From an uncultured Acetatifactor sp. (GTDB lineage: Bacteria; Bacillota; Clostridia; Lachnospirales; Lachnospiraceae), in NCBI GenBank assembly GCA_947630715.1, contig CANRIP010000009.1, positions 1 to 64,000 of the forward strand: DNA of 64,000 nt. The letters are read 5' to 3'. Both the position numbers and the translations under genes were made by a program. Below are positions 62,083-64,000 of this stretch, piece after piece. The first letter of the stretch is position 1; each line of letters opens with the position of its first letter. The notes beneath the pieces are model-generated. The model was not told the DNA's origin. It saw only the letters and a list, made by a program, of their open reading frames with translations, and did not search any database.

Positions 62083-63234
62083 ATGAAACGGAGAGCGCTT
62101 GGAAAAACGGGTCTTAACGTCAGTGAAATCGGATTTGGGGGCGAGTGGCTGGAACGCCATCCGGAGACGGAAGCCGTGGAGCTGCTGCGCTATGCGGGAG
62201 AGCAGGGAATCAACATCATCGACTGCTGGATGCCCGATCCCAAGTCCAGGGATATCATTGGAAAAGCCATGCTGGGCCACAGGGAGGACTGGTATGTGCA
62301 GGGACATCTGGGATCCACCTGGCAGAACGGTCAGTATGTGCGGACCAGGCAGATGAAGGATGTGAAACCCGCCTTTGAAGATCTGCTGAAACGGCTGCGG
62401 ACGGACTATATCGATCTGGGAATGATCCATTATGTGGACAAAATAGAGGACTGGAACAATCTTCAGGATTCGGAGTTTATGGAATATGTGATGAGGCTGA
62501 AGGAAACAGGGGTGATCCGTCACATCGGCTTAAGCTCCCATAATCCGGAAACGGCCAGAATTGCAGTGCAGTCGGGCCTGGTAGAAATGCTCCTGTTCAG
62601 CGTCAACCCCGCGTTCGACATGCTGCCCGCCGATGAAGACCTGGACGAGCTGCTTTCGGAAGAATACCGGTATCAGCAAAACCTGTCCGGCATCCATGCC
62701 GACAGAGCCGAACTGTACCGGGTATGTGAAGAACAAAACGTGGGGATCACGGTCATGAAAGCCTTTGCGGGAGGAAGACTGCTGGACGGGAACCGTTCTC
62801 CGTTTGGGGTAAGCCTCTCCCCGATGCAGTGCATTCATTATGCGCTGACGCGCCCTGGCGTGTCTTCGGTGCTGTGCGGCTTTGACACAAAAGAACAGGT
62901 GGATCAGGCTATCGCTTATGAAAAGGCCCCGGAGGCGGAGAAGGATTACGCGTCTGTTCTGGCGAACGCTCCCCTCCATTCCTATCGGGGTCAATGTACC
63001 TACTGCGGGCACTGTAAGCCCTGCGCGGCCGGTCTGGATATTGCCATGATCAATCAGTTTTATGATCTCGCCGCCGTGCAGCCGCAGGTGCCCGCCACGG
63101 TACAATCCCATTACATGCTGCTGGAGCATCAGGCTTCCGAATGTATCGCCTGTGGGGCCTGTGAAACCAGATGCCCCTTTGGCGTTCCCGTGGCGGAGCG
63201 GATGAAGAAGACGGCGGAGCTGTTCGGGCGTTAA
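62083..63234 (+). CDS. Aldo/keto-reductase-like protein with 2[4Fe-4S] domain
   Basis: This encodes 383 residues. The N-terminal 290 have the AKR barrel pattern (RALGKTGLNVSEIGFGG, LKRLRTDYIDLGMIHYV, GVIRHIGLSSHNPE). In canonical enzymes the tetrad is Asp-Tyr-Lys-His; here the Asp (NIIDCWMPDP) and His (MIHYV) are present but the Tyr and Lys positions are not (WYVQGHLGS instead of a lysine). The C-terminus has two cysteine clusters (CTYCGHCKPC and CIACGACETRCPFG) for [4Fe-4S] centres. A ferredoxin-linked redox role is likely, with a mechanism different from ordinary AKRs. It lies 127 bases after the surface protein. Confidence 0.88.
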   Translation: MKRRALGKTGLNVSEIGFGGEWLERHPETEAVELLRYAGEQGINIIDCWMPDPKSRDIIGKAMLGHREDWYVQGHLGSTWQNGQYVRTRQMKDVKPAFEDLLKRLRTDYIDLGMIHYVDKIEDWNNLQDSEFMEYVMRLKETGVIRHIGLSSHNPETARIAVQSGLVEMLLFSVNPAFDMLPADEDLDELLSEEYRYQQNLSGIHADRAELYRVCEEQNVGITVMKAFAGGRLLDGNRSPFGVSLSPMQCIHYALTRPGVSSVLCGFDTKEQVDQAIAYEKAPEAEKDYASVLANAPLHSYRGQCTYCGHCKPCAAGLDIAMINQFYDLAAVQPQVPATVQSHYMLLEHQASECIACGACETRCPFGVPVAERMKKTAELFGR

Positions 63235-63267
63235 ACGGTGGGCGGCTCCGGAAACCAGCCGGCTCTG

Positions 63268-63828
63268 TCAATCGGAAAATCCGCTTTCGGAAACGGAAGA
63301 AATGGCAAACAGGGCCACAATGTCAATGACTGCCTCCACAATCAGGGAAATCCCGGTGAAAACCCCCAAAATGACATAAGCGGCGTCAAACGGGTTACTC
63401 AATATGATGACGCTGCAAATGAGGGAAAGCGCCGCGCTGATCGCGGGCAGAATCCATTTTCCCAATTTCAGCCGGATCAAATCCACCGTCCATTGGATCT
63501 TGAGAAGACCGGCGATCAGTACCGCCACGCCGTAAAGAATGGCGATGATGGGGAACGCCACCAGGAACCAATCGGAACGGACGGTACAGAATATGCCGGC
63601 AGTCAGGGAAAATAATCCTTTGAAAAGGGACTGGTTTGCGGATGCCTGAACCGCATCGGAGCGGAAATAGCTGATCACGTTGATCAGACCGATCACGATC
63701 AGCACGATCCCGAATACGGTTAGGATCGCCGTGGTCAGTTTCAAGGGGTCGATTACCAGTAAAATACCCACCAGAATTTCGCATAGACATAATAGGATAC
63801 TGTTTGTGTGTCGTTTTAGAAATTTCAT
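63268..63828 (-). CDS. DUF308 (HdeD-like) membrane protein
   Basis: This encodes 186 residues with six predicted hydrophobic segments arranged in pairs (LCEILVGILLVIDPLKL, LFSLTAGIFCTV, LCSVIILSNPF-type turns). The repeated 'G-I-x-x-x-x-x-P' pattern at helix ends is typical of DUF308/HdeD proteins, linked to acid resistance in enterobacteria but otherwise unknown. It converges on the AKR-like gene with a 33-base gap. The start at 63828 is preceded by GGAGAATGCAGG. A promoter lies at 63906-63934. Confidence 0.85.
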   Translation of the reverse strand: MKFLKRHTNSILLCLCEILVGILLVIDPLKLTTAILTVFGIVLIVIGLINVISYFRSDAVQASANQSLFKGLFSLTAGIFCTVRSDWFLVAFPIIAILYGVAVLIAGLLKIQWTVDLIRLKLGKWILPAISAALSLICSVIILSNPFDAAYVILGVFTGISLIVEAVIDIVALFAISSVSESGFSD

Positions 63829-63905
63829 CCTGCATTCTCCTTTACCTGGTTGTTGTAGTCTTGCCCCATCAGAAACGCCGTGCCCTTCTGCCGGGGATCT
63901 TTTTC

Positions 63906-63934
63906 AGTATAGCACAGTTCTCCGGAAAGAACAA
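63906..63934 (-). promoter_or_regulatory. Promoter of the DUF308 gene
   Basis: On the minus strand TTGTTC (63934-63929) and TATACT (63911-63906) have a 17-bp spacer. Confidence 0.6.
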
Positions 63935-63939
63935 TCCGT

Positions 63940-64000
63940 TCCGGGGAAAGGATGGGATGATCCGGGGAAAGGATGGGATGATCCAGGGAAAGGACGGGAT
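63940..64000 (+). repeat. 21-bp tandem array at the window edge
   Basis: TCCGGGGAAAGGATGGGATG plus A occurs at 63940-63960 and 63961-63981, with a third slightly diverged copy from 63982 to the window end. The array probably continues beyond the window. Confidence 0.9.

Overview
The window looks like chromosomal DNA of a gut Firmicute, most likely a Lachnospiraceae-type Clostridium relative. Evidence: strong Shine-Dalgarno sites, sigma-A promoters of the TTGACA-17-TATAAT type, a complete thl-crt-hbd-bcd-etfB-etfA butyrate operon, a bile salt hydrolase, Firmicute lipoproteins, and Clostridia-type mobile-element debris. I saw no rRNA, tRNA, CRISPR array or intact transposase.

Layout. 1-1.2 kb: rplM-rpsI with a structured leader and a terminator. 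1.4-2.6 kb: decayed mobile DNA (a TnpW-like gene and a broken Rpn-type nuclease). 2.9-11.6 kb: a signalling operon with a FecR-domain anchor protein, a CHASE2 class III cyclase, a GAF/HD-GYP protein, a TIM-barrel enzyme and a TPR-DUF4037-DUF4125 protein. 11.6-16 kb: a separately promoted envelope cluster with two zinc-ribbon membrane proteins and a DUF1461 protein. 16-21 kb: bile salt hydrolase, an SDR dehydrogenase, a thioredoxin-reductase-like protein and an NlpC/P60 hydrolase. 20.7-21.9 kb: a DnaA-box cluster and hpf. 22-27 kb: a LacI-regulated sugar ABC operon without ATPase or glycosidase, bracketed by two 5' fragments of group IIC introns, each directly behind a terminator.

27.3-33.2 kb is accessory DNA. 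It holds an XRE regulator fused to an FlhA-type cytosolic domain, an Rpn-family nuclease, a candidate 345-nt structured RNA with its own promoter and terminator, a frameshifted lipoprotein gene, small or broken genes and a GNAT acetyltransferase. 33.3-36 kb: an M23 peptidase and rarA. 36-42.3 kb: the butyrate operon, converting two acetyl-CoA to butyryl-CoA with an electron-bifurcating Bcd/Etf complex. 42.5-45.3 kb: tspO, ybaK and a D,D-carboxypeptidase. 45.3-58.4 kb: plant-polysaccharide functions, namely a lipoprotein GH5, a chemoreceptor, a cytosolic GH5, and a complete sugar ABC transporter divergent from a cytosolic GH10 xylanase. 58.4-64 kb: a transglutaminase-domain surface protein, an atypical Fe-S aldo/keto-reductase-like protein and a DUF308 membrane protein.

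Two themes recur. First, short degenerate tandem arrays of unrelated sequence and period (8, 13, about 15.5, 21, 24 and 67 bp) sit between genes, often starting at a stop codon or ending at a ribosome binding site. Second, the accessory stretch carries several broken genes, two of them explained by a single missing A in an A-run. Product names rest on motif recognition by eye; no database search was run.
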